A DNA stretch of 64,000 nucleotides, taken from Blasia pusilla (lineage: Eukaryota > Marchantiophyta > Marchantiopsida > Blasiales). The stretch spans positions 6,758,001-6,822,000 of the forward strand of contig CM114275.1 in NCBI GenBank assembly GCA_050084515.1, in the 5' to 3' direction. This document shows positions 15,553 to 26,766 of this stretch, one piece after another. A program made the translations under genes and the position numbers. The notes below the pieces were generated by a model. It was not told the DNA's origin. It worked only from the letters and a program-made list of their open reading frames with translations, and did no database searches. Numbering within the stretch: position 1 is the first letter of the stretch; every line of letters begins with the position of its first letter.

Positions 15553-17300
15553 TATGACAAATATGACTATATACAAAATGTTGTGTATGAAAAAATACTC
15601 GGATGAAATAAAACTTGAAATTATATTACAGACACCTTAGTAGCATATGCATCACAAGGATGTTAATAAGAGGCACGAGGAGTGAAAACCTTAGGATTCA
15701 AATCTTCTTATTCCCTAACGGCCGCATGGACGACTCCCTCATGACAATCTAATCTGCCTATCTATCGTGTGCCTCCTCCTTGAACGTCAATCTCAAGTGT
15801 TGCGGAAGCGTACGTTCAATAAGACATGCTCACATTATTGATCTACACCAAAATATATGCACATTAATTTGGTCTGGGTCAATCAGCCTTCCAACTCCCA
15901 TAGTTCTTAATTCCTACCATTCATCAAGCTGAACCCTTCTAACTCCTCACTTCCCAACACGGGCAAGTCTTCATAGACTTGGGACAAACTTTCTGGATGC
16001 TATTGGCATCTAAAACGACGCTCACACACCTAGCGATTCCAACTTTCCAATGGACTTTGTATGAGTCCCAAACCGAGATCCATAAAATGAGTTATGGGTT
16101 CGAATCCAAGGGTTACCTCCAAAATCCATTCACTTGGACTTTGCTTGGTGTTCACATCCAAACGCCGATCTCCCAATCCATTCCGTGCCCTTGGTTCGCC
16201 TCGTGGCTCCCCAAAGTGGAATTCAGATCCCAAGCACATTGGAGTTTCTCCCCCTTATATAAACTTCTAGGGTTTTTCACCCTCCCCTTATCATTGGGAT
16301 CTTTGTCCTTCCAACCATTTTTGGGCGATATCTTCATCTCTTCTCATGCATTTGTTTGGATCTTTGGTGTAGTGGAAGTGGCTTTGCATAAGCTTTCTAA
16401 CGTCATCTTACTCATCCCAAACGCATCTCGGGTCTGGCCGTTATGACCCAAAATATAGTGAAACCTTAAACACTAGTCAAGTTCCAAGTGCGGTTCTCAT
16501 CCTCTTTGGCGACCCACTCTTCTTAGACTCGACTCCTCTCAAATCTTGGTTCGTGTTTGGTCCAAGTTTCCCCGAGTCGCGATCATTACACATGAAATGC
16601 TCTTACTCACGTCTTACATCTTTTGTCTCCAAGAAACCTCTTTGACGCACATTCATCTTAGTGTAAGCCTACTAGAGTCATGATGTTTCGCATCGCCGCA
16701 CGTTTGATTATGAGGGGTACGACACCATCCACATTGCATCACGCTACAAGGACATTCGCTGATGGGTCGAGATAAAAAATGCCATTAATTACAATAATGG
16801 CATTGTTTTCCCTCACACACCACAACTCCAACATGTACACATGCAGGCGACAAAGATGCTACCACAAGCCACATTTAATGAGGATTTAGAGTAAATATCT
16901 TCCCATACACCCATGATTGAGGGTAAATTATATGTCCGTAATCCTTAACACTTTAGCTCGCACGAACTACTTACTAGTATATATTACTAGTGGGCATCCC
17001 TTGCCATGTACGAAAATGAAGGGAAATCTTTTTCTTGCTACCGGGTTGGAACATGTCAAGAAAGAAATGTTTGCAAATCAAAACGACACTCTCCCATAAT
17101 AGTATAGATAATAATCATATTTTATTTTAGATCAAACAAAGGCTACATTTTAGAATTGTGTTTTCTTTCTCAACAAATTCTGTAAACTTTGTGCCCACAT
17201 ACCAATGCACTCTAGGAATGTAATTATGATTTCACCTAGTAACGACAATTTCAAAGATGTTTTCCTTCTCCAACACCCAAACTTTATCCAATTTCATATT
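15553..17300. other. Intergenic, no gene recognised
   Basis: A 155-codon open frame at 15979-16446 resembles no protein I know and has no codon structure that convinces me. A TATA-like TATATAAAC at about 16256, followed by CTTCTAGGG and a pyrimidine-rich stretch, could mark a promoter or the core of an unrelated LTR. Nothing else is supported. Confidence 0.45.
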
Positions 17301-17615
17301 TCACATTAGGGGGCCTCCAAAGGAAGTGAAGTAAGCGGGCGTTCCTTCCCTCCGCATGCATCGCCTCATTCCGTGCCCCGTGGGAGATACGGTTTGAGCG
17401 ATCCCGACCTCTTTCCGACTGAAAAATTCTTTTCGACAACATAAATTTATAATTACAAAAATAAGCATAGCAGTCATTGGGGGAGGATTTAGTGGAGGCC
17501 ACCATGATTCTACCAATCCTGCGCACACGTTGTTCCAGCGAGTTCTATCCTTGAAATGCTTTCGTTTTTTTATAGCTTGCTCCAACTTCAAGTCTTTCCA
17601 ACTATCATCGGCCAT
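17301..17615 (-). CDS. Hypothetical small frame with one hydrophobic segment
   Basis: The 104-codon frame starts MADDSWKDLKLEQAIKKRKH, a plausible soluble lysine-rich start, followed by SWWPPLNPPPMTAMLIFVI, a proline-rich stretch and one membrane-like segment. The second half looks like read-through into non-coding DNA, so an intron after the hydrophobic segment is possible. It lies 500 bases downstream of atpC on the same strand. I do not recognise a family, and it may be a chance frame. Confidence 0.25.
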   Translation of the reverse strand: MADDSWKDLKLEQAIKKRKHFKDRTRWNNVCAGLVESWWPPLNPPPMTAMLIFVIINLCCRKEFFSRKEVGIAQTVSPTGHGMRRCMRREGTPAYFTSFGGPLM

Positions 17616-18115
17616 TTACACGCTTCAAATTACATGGCGCACAATTAAAATGAGAAGAAAAGTAAGTTCTCATTTAAGGACGTAGAATTCATAGGAGTAT
17701 CACGACAAGCAAACTCACTCGACGCATAAGTTCAGCGAGAATATGTGGCTATACATTGGGGTAATGCAGTCCACTTCTCCAATTTCTCCATATTTCAAAA
17801 TTATTACTACCATGACATACTGTTAAATGAAATGTGGACAACAAGCAGTCACACAAACCAAAGGATCCACACTCTACATTTCTTAGTTGTAACGAGAATG
17901 CATAGAAACATATCAGCACCGGAGGCATTACTGATTTTGAAAATCAGCTCCATATGCAGACTTTAGGCCAGATAACAGATTTTATTCCAATACTAACAAG
18001 AGGCATTCATTGGTACCTCTAAATGAATAGGTTACAGGTCCTTCCCCTCTCACGGCCAAAATCACACCGTTGTTTGTACAAATGGAAGCGAGGGAAGAGA
18101 TATCGGAAAATGTAC

Positions 18116-19291
18116 TTAAGAAGCATTGGCACCTGCCACAATTTCCAAAATCTCTCCAGTGATCTTCGCTTGTCGTTGCCTGTTGTAGACGATGGACAAG
18201 TTCTTCTTCAAATCAGAGGCGTTGTCACTTGCATTGTTCATTGCATTCATACGGGCGGCAAGTTCGCTAGCAAGCGACTCTTGAAGAGCTCTCAGAATTT
18301 GAGAGTTCAAGTATAGAGGTAACAATGCGTCCAAAATCTGTACAGGCTCTTGCTCGAACTGAAGGACGCCACTAAACTCAGGGGTTGACGTTCGCACAGT
18401 CTCCCTCTCCACGGTAAACTTTCCATCCTTGGTACTGAGCCGGAAAAGCTCGTCGTCCGCGGCATCAAGGCAGGTACCGTTGATGTCACACACTTCTCCT
18501 TGTGGAGACAATGGAAGCAAAGTGTGGATAACCGGGTCCGACTTAATAAGGGACATAAACTTGGTGTAGAGTAACTCTACCTTATCAACATCTTCACTTA
18601 CAAAGAGGGCGAAAAGCTCGTCAGCAATGGCCTGCGCCTCCTTGGAAGTGGGACTGCTTCCTGCGTCGATGAACTTGTCAACCGGGATTTCAGGTCTTCT
18701 CTTGAAATAGCTGTTTCCCTTCTTTCCAACACTCACAACTGTGTATTCCACGCCGAGATTCCTAAGTTCCTTCATTCGCTGCTCAGCCTTCTTGAGAACA
18801 TAGTTGTTGAATCCTCCGCACAGACCGCGATCACCCGTGCATACAACCAGGGCGACTTTCTTCACAGGCCTGATCTGCGTCAGAGGGATATCAATATCTT
18901 CTGTCTGCAGCTGGTTGTTCACATTGAATAGGACCTTAACCAGATTCTCCGAAAAGGGACGTCCATTCACCACGGCCTCCTGCGCTCTCCTCACCTTGGC
19001 GGCAGCCACTAACTTCATGGCATCCGTAATCTTCTGCGTGTTCTTCACCGAGTCAATTCGGTCCCTCAGATCCTTCAATCCGCAAACCGTCACCGAGCGG
19101 CTCTTTCCAACCTTGCTCTGAAGCTCAACGCTCAAATCACATACCTCTCTCCTGCGCAGAGAAATGGAGCGGCTCGAAAGACCGTCGAAAGCAGGACATA
19201 CCACTCCCTTCCTGGCTGTGGAGGTTGAAGGGCAATGCACCCCGGATGCCCCAGAGACAGCAGAAACGCACGCCATCGCTGAAGCTGCCAT
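18116..19291 (-). CDS. atpC: Chloroplast ATP synthase gamma subunit precursor
   Basis: The gamma subunit is the rotating shaft of chloroplast CF1 and couples proton flow to ATP synthesis on the thylakoid. The 391-codon frame is intronless and complete. Residues 1 to about 70 are a Ser/Ala/Arg-rich transit peptide. The mature part begins near GLKDLRDRIDSVKNTQKITD, the conserved N-terminal helix, and ends with RQAKITGEILEIVAGANAS, the C-terminal helix that enters the alpha3beta3 ring. The plant- and green-alga-specific redox insert is present: EVCDINGTC with Cys268 and Cys274, the thioredoxin-reducible pair, followed by the acidic DAADDE. Length and sequence fit the land-plant family throughout. 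The start is the only one that gives a transit peptide. Confidence 0.97.
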   Translation of the reverse strand: MAASAMACVSAVSGASGVHCPSTSTARKGVVCPAFDGLSSRSISLRRREVCDLSVELQSKVGKSRSVTVCGLKDLRDRIDSVKNTQKITDAMKLVAAAKVRRAQEAVVNGRPFSENLVKVLFNVNNQLQTEDIDIPLTQIRPVKKVALVVCTGDRGLCGGFNNYVLKKAEQRMKELRNLGVEYTVVSVGKKGNSYFKRRPEIPVDKFIDAGSSPTSKEAQAIADELFALFVSEDVDKVELLYTKFMSLIKSDPVIHTLLPLSPQGEVCDINGTCLDAADDELFRLSTKDGKFTVERETVRTSTPEFSGVLQFEQEPVQILDALLPLYLNSQILRALQESLASELAARMNAMNNASDNASDLKKNLSIVYNRQRQAKITGEILEIVAGANAS

Positions 19292-20120
19292 TGCGAATCA
19301 CACCGTTCCTACTCCGTTCAACAGAGTTCAATTTCAAAGGAATGGCTCGGCCATGGACCGCAGCTTCTTCCTCACCTCAGATGAGCTCTACGAAACAAGG
19401 GACGGAGTACACATCTCAGTTCCAGATGGCACTGGAGCGCGGATGACCAATATTGGGTGCCCATCTCCCAATATTCGGGATCGACCTCGGTCGGAGGGAT
19501 AAGGGACATCTTGTGGCCGATACAGTAGCTGGAAGGCCTTTTAGAGCGCCGGGGTAGAGAAACCGCTACGTGAGTAGCGGCGGTTCGGGTGACATGGTAT
19601 TTTCCTGGTAATTTGGATGGGATAACAACTTGGATTCCGGGAGTTCTTTATTTAGAAATTAGAAGAGTAGATTTTTATTTGTTATCTTTTCCTCCATTTC
19701 TGATTTTTTTATTCTAAGGATATTTTTAAAATAATTTTTTCAAATATATTCTATTTATTTGAATGTTCGGATTATAAGCACGGAAAAGTCCAGCTCCCGA
19801 TGAAATCGCATCCCCTCTGAACTGACTGCTCCTCCTTCATATATATTCAATTTTGAAAGCGCAATGCGTAACTACCCCATATCGGGCCCTTGTCCACCCG
19901 ATATCTGGCTTCATCATATCTGGCTCCACATGTGGCTCGGGATCAACTGACCTTAGTAGGATAAAGGTAGATAAAGGCCCAGACCGTGGTCTGTTACCAA
20001 CCGTTCCCATCCCATCGATAGCATCATAATACTCCGGTCACATGAGATCTCCGGAAAATGAAAGGAAGATCCAGAGGATCTGAGAAAGAATCAGGAGATC
20101 CCAACCGAATCCAAAAATCC
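19292..20120. promoter_or_regulatory. atpC upstream region
   Basis: The region before the atpC start holds two similar palindromic boxes, CCAATATTGG at 19447-19456 and CCCAATATTCGGG at 19467-19479, with CCAAT cores that could serve as upstream elements. No clear TATA box is seen at a usual distance. From 19620 on the sequence is AT-rich and then enters unclassified sequence up to the LINE arm at 20121. Confidence 0.35.
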
Positions 20121-22333
20121 AGAGAGTTGGGATTTATTAAAGAATTCCTTAAATGAGTCCACTAGCGACTGCAATGACTTTGGTTATAACTTTCCACTGG
20201 TTGAAAAAAAATTCATTTTCTTATAAAATAAATTTCAAAAGAGGACAAAGAAAGGTAATAACAATTCAAAAGAGGAGTCAAAAAATGCATAAAAGAATGC
20301 AAAAAGAAAATGGTAACAAGCCAATGCAAACACCGGCTCAACGAGTTACACGATTGATAGCCTGAAACAAATCGACAAGAACACAAGTGGTTGGTCGACG
20401 TGAATGGACGACGAGGCGAGCGACCCTCCACCACCTTCGCAAGACGTATCAATGCCAAGGCTTATGCACGTTGTAAGGCCATTGAGATGCATTGCCGAAA
20501 ATAAGTAGTAACTATCGAGAGAGAAGGACTACGGGAAGGGGCAAGGTGATGATTCTCGAGGGAGTGGTGAAGACATGCTTTCAGGAAAGTATCAAAAGAC
20601 ACATGTAAATGATTGAATACTTCCACTGCAAAAGGAATAAATCCATCAATCGCATGTCTCACAACATAATTTAACTCCTTGATTCTTGCTGCAGCTTCGG
20701 CCGCTAAACCTTTGGTATGTGCGGCTCGACACACCAAGTCAGAACGTGTTGGATCAACAACCACCACATCACCTAGTGTCCGGAATCCACCTCGAGACAT
20801 AACAAGATCCACTATCCGACGAGAGGTTGCTTGTGTGATTGAAGGTAGGACATGGAGTTGCTCTTGCCCAACGGTGTATCCTACAATACGAGCCACTGAT
20901 GTTACCGCCTCTCTAATGACATCATGTGCGGCCGTTCGTTCTCCACCATGTGCACATCGGAGAATATGGATACCCTTGGCATCAATGGGATCCCCGCATA
21001 CACAATTCAGCACACCTAAGAGAGAAGGATGGGGAAGTCCAAGACATAACCGCAAGGCTGTCGAGAATATACTTCGAGGAAGACAAAATGGAAGAATAAG
21101 AGGATTTGCACTAAGCCACGCCCCCACTTCAGTACTTGCACATTAATGTAGACGAGCTCAATTAGCATCAAAGGATGCCTCGGAGATATGCTCTTGAAGT
21201 CGATCAAGCCCTTCCGTAATCACTTTACTGAAAGGGGGTAGAATTGCTTGTGTAGCAAGAGGAAGAAGAGCTCGTGCAGATCTCAGTTGTTGTTGAAATA
21301 ACAAGTCCCCCTCCTCTACATGGGCGATATGATCCATCAAGATAGGCGTATCTCCTTGGAGAAACCTTGAAGCCATAATCGGTGCTACCAACGCCCAACT
21401 CCCCAAAAAGGCTGCGGGAGCAAATGCGATTGTGGAGGACAGTCCCACCCTCCAAAAGAAATAGGCAAGAAAGCTTGTCGTGAAGCAAAGACACCATCCT
21501 CTCCCTCAAAGGTATTCGGGCCAAGAAGTTGATGAAAAGTTGCCAAGATAGAAGCATCAAAAGAGGCCAACCGATGTAAGAACCTTGAAGTGGGAGGACA
21601 AGTGCGAAGAAGGTAGGAAGGAAGTCGTAGAAAAAATTGGGAGAGAATCCCATAAGCCACTTTGGGATCCCCTAGATGAGGTAAAAAATGAAGCCATTCC
21701 ACGTCTTTCAAAAGGGCCTCATCCAAGAACTTTGAGACATAGTTGATGAAGCCAATTGGGACCCCAAGAACTCTAACCCCTTCAATGTAGATGGGAAAAT
21801 CAGGAGTAGGTGGGGTAAATGTTGAGGGAAGGCATGAAGGAGACCATATTCTATATTTACAAGGTTGGACTTTAAGGTTTAAGAAAGAGAGTTGCTCCAC
21901 AAAATGGGTATAAGCAAGAACCACTTCAAAAGGAGGACCTATAATGTGAGTGTCATCAGCAATAGAAGGGAAAAGATAAGGTGGAAATGCTTGCGCCCAT
22001 GCTCGAAGGGCACGAAAATGGGCAATGGCAAAGAGTGGGCCATCCATGGGATCACCTTGACATAAAGCATTGAATACGTGTGGAGGTTTCACCATGACCC
22101 GTTGCACCACCCCTTGGAGGGAGGACTAAAACCCATTGTGGGAAGAGTAATAAGAGATACCAAGAATTTATATTTGTGGGGTCACGCGCTAACCTTTCTA
22201 ATGGGAAAAGCAAAGCTTGTTGGGTGATGGGGCAAAGAGCAATAGGAATGCGAGTGTAGAGTCTAGGACGAGGAAGACCTGGATGGAAAGAGCGAAGGAG
22301 ATCAATTTGGCTTAACTAGGTCCAAGCAGTTGT
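20121..22333 (-). mobile_element. LINE with RT and restriction-like endonuclease, left copy
   Basis: This non-LTR retrotransposon fragment reads on the minus strand. Coding sequence spans about 22110-20462, followed by a roughly 340-bp 3' region. The 5' part of RT is missing because of an internal deletion at the QGDP motif. Its 3' end at 20121 faces the atpC side. Confidence 0.85.
20462..22110 (-). pseudogene. LINE polyprotein fragment (RT palm, Zn knuckle, restriction-like endonuclease), left copy
   Basis: The RT part starts just before CQGDPMDGPLFAIAHFRAL (motif 4) and has PSIADDTHIIGP, the catalytic DD box (motif 5), and EGVRVLGVPIGF (motif 6-7). After a frameshift near 21400 follow a thumb-like region, then a CCHC-like array (CVCGDPIDAKGIHILRCAHG). 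The endonuclease signature follows: RRIVDLVMSRGGFRTLGDV, then VVVDPT. It ends with RQCISMALQRA. The order RT, zinc knuckle, PD-(D/E)xK-like nuclease matches LINE clades with a restriction-like endonuclease rather than AP-endonuclease LINEs. At least one frameshift breaks it. Confidence 0.8.
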
Positions 22334-22531
22334 TGTGGGGAGTGTAGTAGGAGGTGATATCGGGTTAGGGATTGAAGGCCCATGCATGGATCAACATTAC
22401 CGCTGATGTCTTTTGATCCCATTAGGAGCAAACTCCTTAGCACAAGGTATGCAATGAACCTTTGGTACAAATGGAGAAGTAGAAGGATTACAAGGAGAGG
22501 AGGTAGGAGGTGCAAGAGGTGGTGATGGCCG

Positions 22532-25364
22532 ACAACTGCTTAGATCTGGTTAAGCCAAATTGATCTCCTTCGCTCTTTCCATCCAGGTCTTCCTCGTCCT
22601 AGACTCTACACTCACATTCCTATTGCTCTCCACCCCATCATTCAACAAGCTTTTCTTTTCCCATAAGAAAGGTTAGCGCGTGACCCCACACATATAAATG
22701 CTTGGTATCTCCTATTACTCTTCACACAATGGGTTTTAGTCCTCCCTCCAAGGGGTGGTGTAACGGGTCATGGTGAAACCTCCACACGTATTCAACGCTT
22801 TATGTCTTGGGATTGGGAGAATCTTCAAAATGAGCATGTACTTCGAGCAGAGGCCTTACCTGCGGCTCATCCCACTCAACATGCCAATCATGGGAGGCCT
22901 TCAATACAACAACGCCTTCGACGAAGTCTACTTTTGGGGCAGGTTGGTGAGTTTTCACGTGCAGCTCGAGCATTGGGTCCTCTTTCTCTGGCCGTTCCAA
23001 GTGCAGAAACAATGGCTCTGTAGAAGCTCTTCATCCTCCTTCAAGTGGTGATGCTCCATCTTTTGTGGAAGACTATACAACGGACCTTGACTTGGAGCTT
23101 GACTTGAGGTTTTCACAAGGGCTTTTCTGCATACTTCTCGCTTATCAACAAGTGGGCTATCAGGGATGGTTTTTGAGCATCTCCGCGATTGCTTTATCCC
23201 AATAGATTCAGCGAGTGGCTTTGTCTCTCTATATAAGTTTCTAGTGCAGCCATCTTTGAGGAGTTACGTTGTGCAGGAGGACAACTCGCGAGCCTCATTC
23301 CATTTGTTCGCTCCTTCTATGCCTATGATACGCCCATTATCTATTCCCATCATGCTACTTCTAGGGAATATAGTATTCTACAATCGGTGATCCCATGGAT
23401 GGCTCACTCTTTGCCATTGCCCATTTTTGTGCCTTTCCAGCTTTAGCGCAAGCATTTCCATCTTGTCTTTTCCCTTCTATTGTTGATGACACTCACATTA
23501 TAGGTCCTTCTTCTAAAGTGGTTCTTGCTTATACCCATTTTGTGGGGCAACTCTCTTTCTTGAACCTTAAAGTCCAACCTAGTAAATGTAGAGTATGGTC
23601 TCCTTCATGCCTTCCCTCAACATTCACCCCACCTACTCTTGATTTTCCCATCTACATTGAAGGGGTTAGAGTTCTTGGGGTCCCAATTGGCTTCATCGAC
23701 TATGTCTCAAAGCTCTTGGATGAGGCCCTTTTGAAAGACGTGGAATGGCTTCATTTGTTACCTCATCTAGGGGATCCCCAAGTGGCTTATGGGATTCTCT
23801 CCCAATTTTTCCACGACATCCTTCCTACCTTCTTCGCACTTGTCTTCCCACTTTAAGGTTCTTACATCGGTTGGCCTCTTTTGATGCTTCTATCTTGGCA
23901 AATTTTCGTCAACTTCTTGGCCCGAATACCTTTGAGGGAGAGGATGGTGTCTTTGCTTCACCACAAGCTATCTTGCCTATTTCTTTTGGAGGGTGGGACT
24001 GTCCTCCACAATCGCATCTGCTCCCGCAGCCTTTTTGGGGAGTTGGGCGTTGATAGCACCGATTATGGCTTCAAGGTTTCTCCAAGGAGATACACCAATC
24101 TTGATGGATCATATCGCCCATGTAGAGGAGGGGGACTTGTTATTTCAACAACAACTGAGATCTGCACAAGCTCTTCTTCCTCTTGCTACACAAGCAATTC
24201 TACCCCCTTTTAGTCAACTGATTACAGAAGGGCTTGATCGACTTCAAGAGCATATCTCTGAGAATCTGCATCAAATCAACTTTTCCAGCATTCTCTCCAA
24301 GGCATCCTCTGACGCTAATCGAGTTTGTCTACGTTCATGTGTAGGTTCTGGAGCTAGGGTGTGGCTTACTGCAAATCTTCTTATTCTTCCATTTCGTCTT
24401 CCTCGAAGTATATTCTTGACAACTTTGCGGTTACGTCTTGGACTTCCCCATCCTTCTCTCTTAGGTGTGCGGAATTGTGTATGCGGGGATCCCATTGATG
24501 TCAAGGGTATCCATATTCTCCGATGTGCACATGGTGGAGAACGAACGGCCACACATCATGTCATTAGAGAGGCGATAGCATTGGTGGCTCGTACTGCGGG
24601 ATATTCAGTTGGGCAAGAGCAAGTCCACGTCCTACCTTCAACCACACAAGCAACCTCTCGTCGGATAGTGGATCTTGTTATGTCTCGAGGTGGATTCCGG
24701 ACACTAGGTGATGTGGTGGTTGCTGATCCAACACGTTCTGACTTGGTGTGTCGAGCCGCACATACCAAAGGTTTGGCGGCTGAAGCTGCAGCAAGAATCA
24801 AGGAGTTAAATTATGTTGTGAGACATGCGATTGATGGATTTATTCCTTTTGCAGTGGAAAGTATTTGGTCATTTACATGTGTCTTTTGATACTTTCCTGA
24901 AAATATGTGCTCACCACTCCCTCGAAAATCATCACCTTGCCCCTTCCCGTAGTCCTTCTCTCTCAATAGTTACTACTTATTTTCGGCAATGCATCTCAGT
25001 GGCCTTACAACGTGCATAAGCCTTGGCATTGATACGTCGTGCAGAGGTGGTGGAGGGTCGCTCGCCTCGTCGTCCATTCACGTCTGACCAACCACTTGTG
25101 TTCTTGTCCGATTTGTTTTAGGCTATCAATCGTGTAACTCGTTGAGCCGGTGTTTGCGTTGGCTTGTTACCATTTTCTTTTTGCATTCTTTTATGCATTT
25201 TTTGACTCCTCTTTTAAATTGTTATTACCTTTCTTTGACCTCTTTTGAAGTTTATTTTATAAGAAAATGGATTTTTTTTTCAACCCAGTGGAAAGTTATA
25301 ACCATAGTCATTGCAGTGGCTAGTGGACTCATTTAAGGAATTCTTTAATAAATCCCAACTCTCT
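22532..25364 (+). mobile_element. LINE with RT and restriction-like endonuclease, right copy
   Basis: The plus-strand partner of the left arm keeps about 580 bases (22807-23389) that the left arm lacks. Its 3' end at 25364 joins directly onto gypsy sequence (CTAATCCCTCCAAAGAGATC), inside the methyltransferase region of gypsy copy A. Confidence 0.85.
22730..25019 (+). pseudogene. LINE polyprotein fragment, right copy
   Basis: Before RT, 22802-23100 encodes LLGQVGEFSRAARALGPLSL and ALHPPSSGDAP, the linker seen ahead of RT in such elements. RT motif 3 follows in another frame near 23240-23390 (AIFEELRCAGGQLASLIPF and RSFYAYDTPI). Then come a QGDP-like site degraded to IPWMA/GDPMDG (23389-23400), and PSIVDDTHIIGP, where the first A of the ADD box is V. 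The zinc knuckle and endonuclease lie in one long open frame at 23993-24889 (CVCGDPIDVKGIHILRCAHG, RRIVDLVMSRGGF). The domain order equals the left copy. Stops and frameshifts leave it inactive. Confidence 0.8.
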
Positions 25365-25365
25365 C

Positions 25366-25640
25366 TAATCCCTCCAAAGAGATCTAACACCCTAACACCC
25401 TCCTCTGGGCACTGCCACACAACAGGTGTGGTATCTAGTAGGGTCATCGTCTCCACTCCAAGAGCCCGACGCCACGTGACTCGCGGGTCGTGGGATAAAA
25501 ACATGACACCCGCTTGCCTCACGAGGTCGTTGGCACTCCTCTCTGAGCTCCCCAGTCGTACCCCACAATGGTGAAGAGGCTCGCCAACATGGGAAGAGAC
25601 ACCCGCCATGGCCTGTCTCTCCGTGGGACTATCCGCCATC
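25366..25640 (-). pseudogene. Copy A: N-terminal edge of C5 cytosine methyltransferase
   Basis: The frame reads CPEEGVRVLDLFGGI, which is motif I (the AdoMet-binding DLFxG loop) of C5 cytosine methyltransferases, without the stop codon that interrupts the same motif in copy B. Three residues later it runs into the LINE 3' end. The preceding residues (TMTLLDTTPVV) align with those before the domain in copy B (TMTCLDTTPIV). Confidence 0.75.
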
Positions 25641-25869
25641 TAGGACATCCTCCGCATGTGCGTTCCCCTCCAACAACTCTCTCCCGCCGCCTAACACTAC
25701 TACCGTGAAAGCGCCAACGTGGTCCTGCACTCGCCTGCGTGATCGACCACCTCGCCCCGTCCAAAGCACGGGTAATTGACTCATCCCGCCGTCACCTGAC
25801 CGCCATCCTGGCCGATAAGCAACGGTCTCCTCCTAGAAGTCAAGGATGAATCCTAGGGGATATAACACT

Positions 25870-26766
25870 GTACTCCCCACCAACACATCGTACGACTCAG
25901 CTGGTGTCGTAATTGCACTTGTGCGCACCATAGCACTATCCGTCGTCGATGCTGGCCGACTCGACAACAATCTCTTGTCGAAGTCATATATATCGAGTGG
26001 GTGATACGCCCCAATCGAGGTCTGTATCTAGAAGGGACAAGGCTCAATGTCGGCCTTCCGTAACCCCAACGCTAAACACGCCGCCTTCCCTAACATCAAG
26101 GGTTGCGCTCCCGAATCAAGTAGGACACGCTGCGGGTGGTATACTATCCCCAATCAAGTAGGACACGCTGCGGGTGGTATACTATCCCCGTCGGACTAAC
26201 CAAGCGAAATACTCCAGCTCGGTTATCCAGTAACACTACTCTAGGTGTCACCACTGCTCGCTCTATGGCCGGTCGAGCTGGCATATCTACCAACTTCGCC
26301 GCCGCCGCATGCCATGACTCTGTGGGGAACGTCCCAAGCACCGGCTCTGAGGGCAAGTCCACCACCTCCTCAACTACCTCTGAACAAGAAACAGTCATCT
26401 CTCCACGCTCACACAACGTGGCGGCCAACCGGAACACCTCGGTGGTCCAACTCCCAACGCCGCCAACTCTATGGCGGAAAATAGCGGAGTCGACTCACTC
26501 GATGGCCACCTCCAACACTATAGTTGACACTCGACTCCACCCAGCCGGCATAGGAGTTGTCACTCCAACTCCTCGTGACGCCGACGAGGTGCTCGAATCG
26601 AGGGACCGCTGGTCGCCGAGGCATCATCGATGGTGTGTGTAGTGCCTCCGACAATGTGAATGATCGTGGAACCTGGCCTCGCCGCCCATCGGTCCCCCTC
26701 TGGTGGGTCAATCTCAACTCCACCTCTCGATGGCTCGGTGCCTCTCGCAGCACCCCGAGTCACCAC
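25870..26766 (-). pseudogene. Copy A: retroviral-type aspartic protease region
   Basis: The region aligns with the 293-codon protease-containing frame of copy B: PARPAIERAVVTPRVVLLDN, then VYHPQRVLLDWG where copy B has the catalytic DSGA. Here the catalytic site is altered, and a 38-bp tandem duplication (26114-26151 repeated at 26152-26189) disrupts it. The protease would cut the Gag-Pol polyprotein. Confidence 0.7.

Larger units (their letters stand above)
20121..25364. repeat. Large imperfect palindrome of two head-to-head LINE fragments
   Basis: The left arm, 20121-22333, is the reverse complement of the right arm, 22532-25364, around a 198-bp non-matching spacer (22334-22531). The outer ends are sharp: both arms stop at AACTCTCT or its complement. 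The arms differ by scattered substitutions and by about 580 bp present only in the right arm (about 22807-23389). The LINE 3' ends point outward. Confidence 0.9.

Noticed and set aside
15979-16446. 155-codon plus-strand frame
   Set aside because: No family resemblance, no domain pattern, and composition like surrounding non-coding DNA. Kept only as a remark in the intergenic entry.
18804-19502. Plus-strand frames opposite atpC
   Set aside because: Shadows of the well-conserved minus-strand gene.
20679-21146. 155-codon plus-strand frame inside the left LINE arm
   Set aside because: Antisense shadow of the LINE endonuclease region; the minus strand carries the conserved motifs.
20121-25364. 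Twin priming as the origin of the LINE palindrome
   Set aside because: Twin priming inverts the 5' part of one insertion and gives non-overlapping halves. Here both arms cover the same LINE region including the 3' end.
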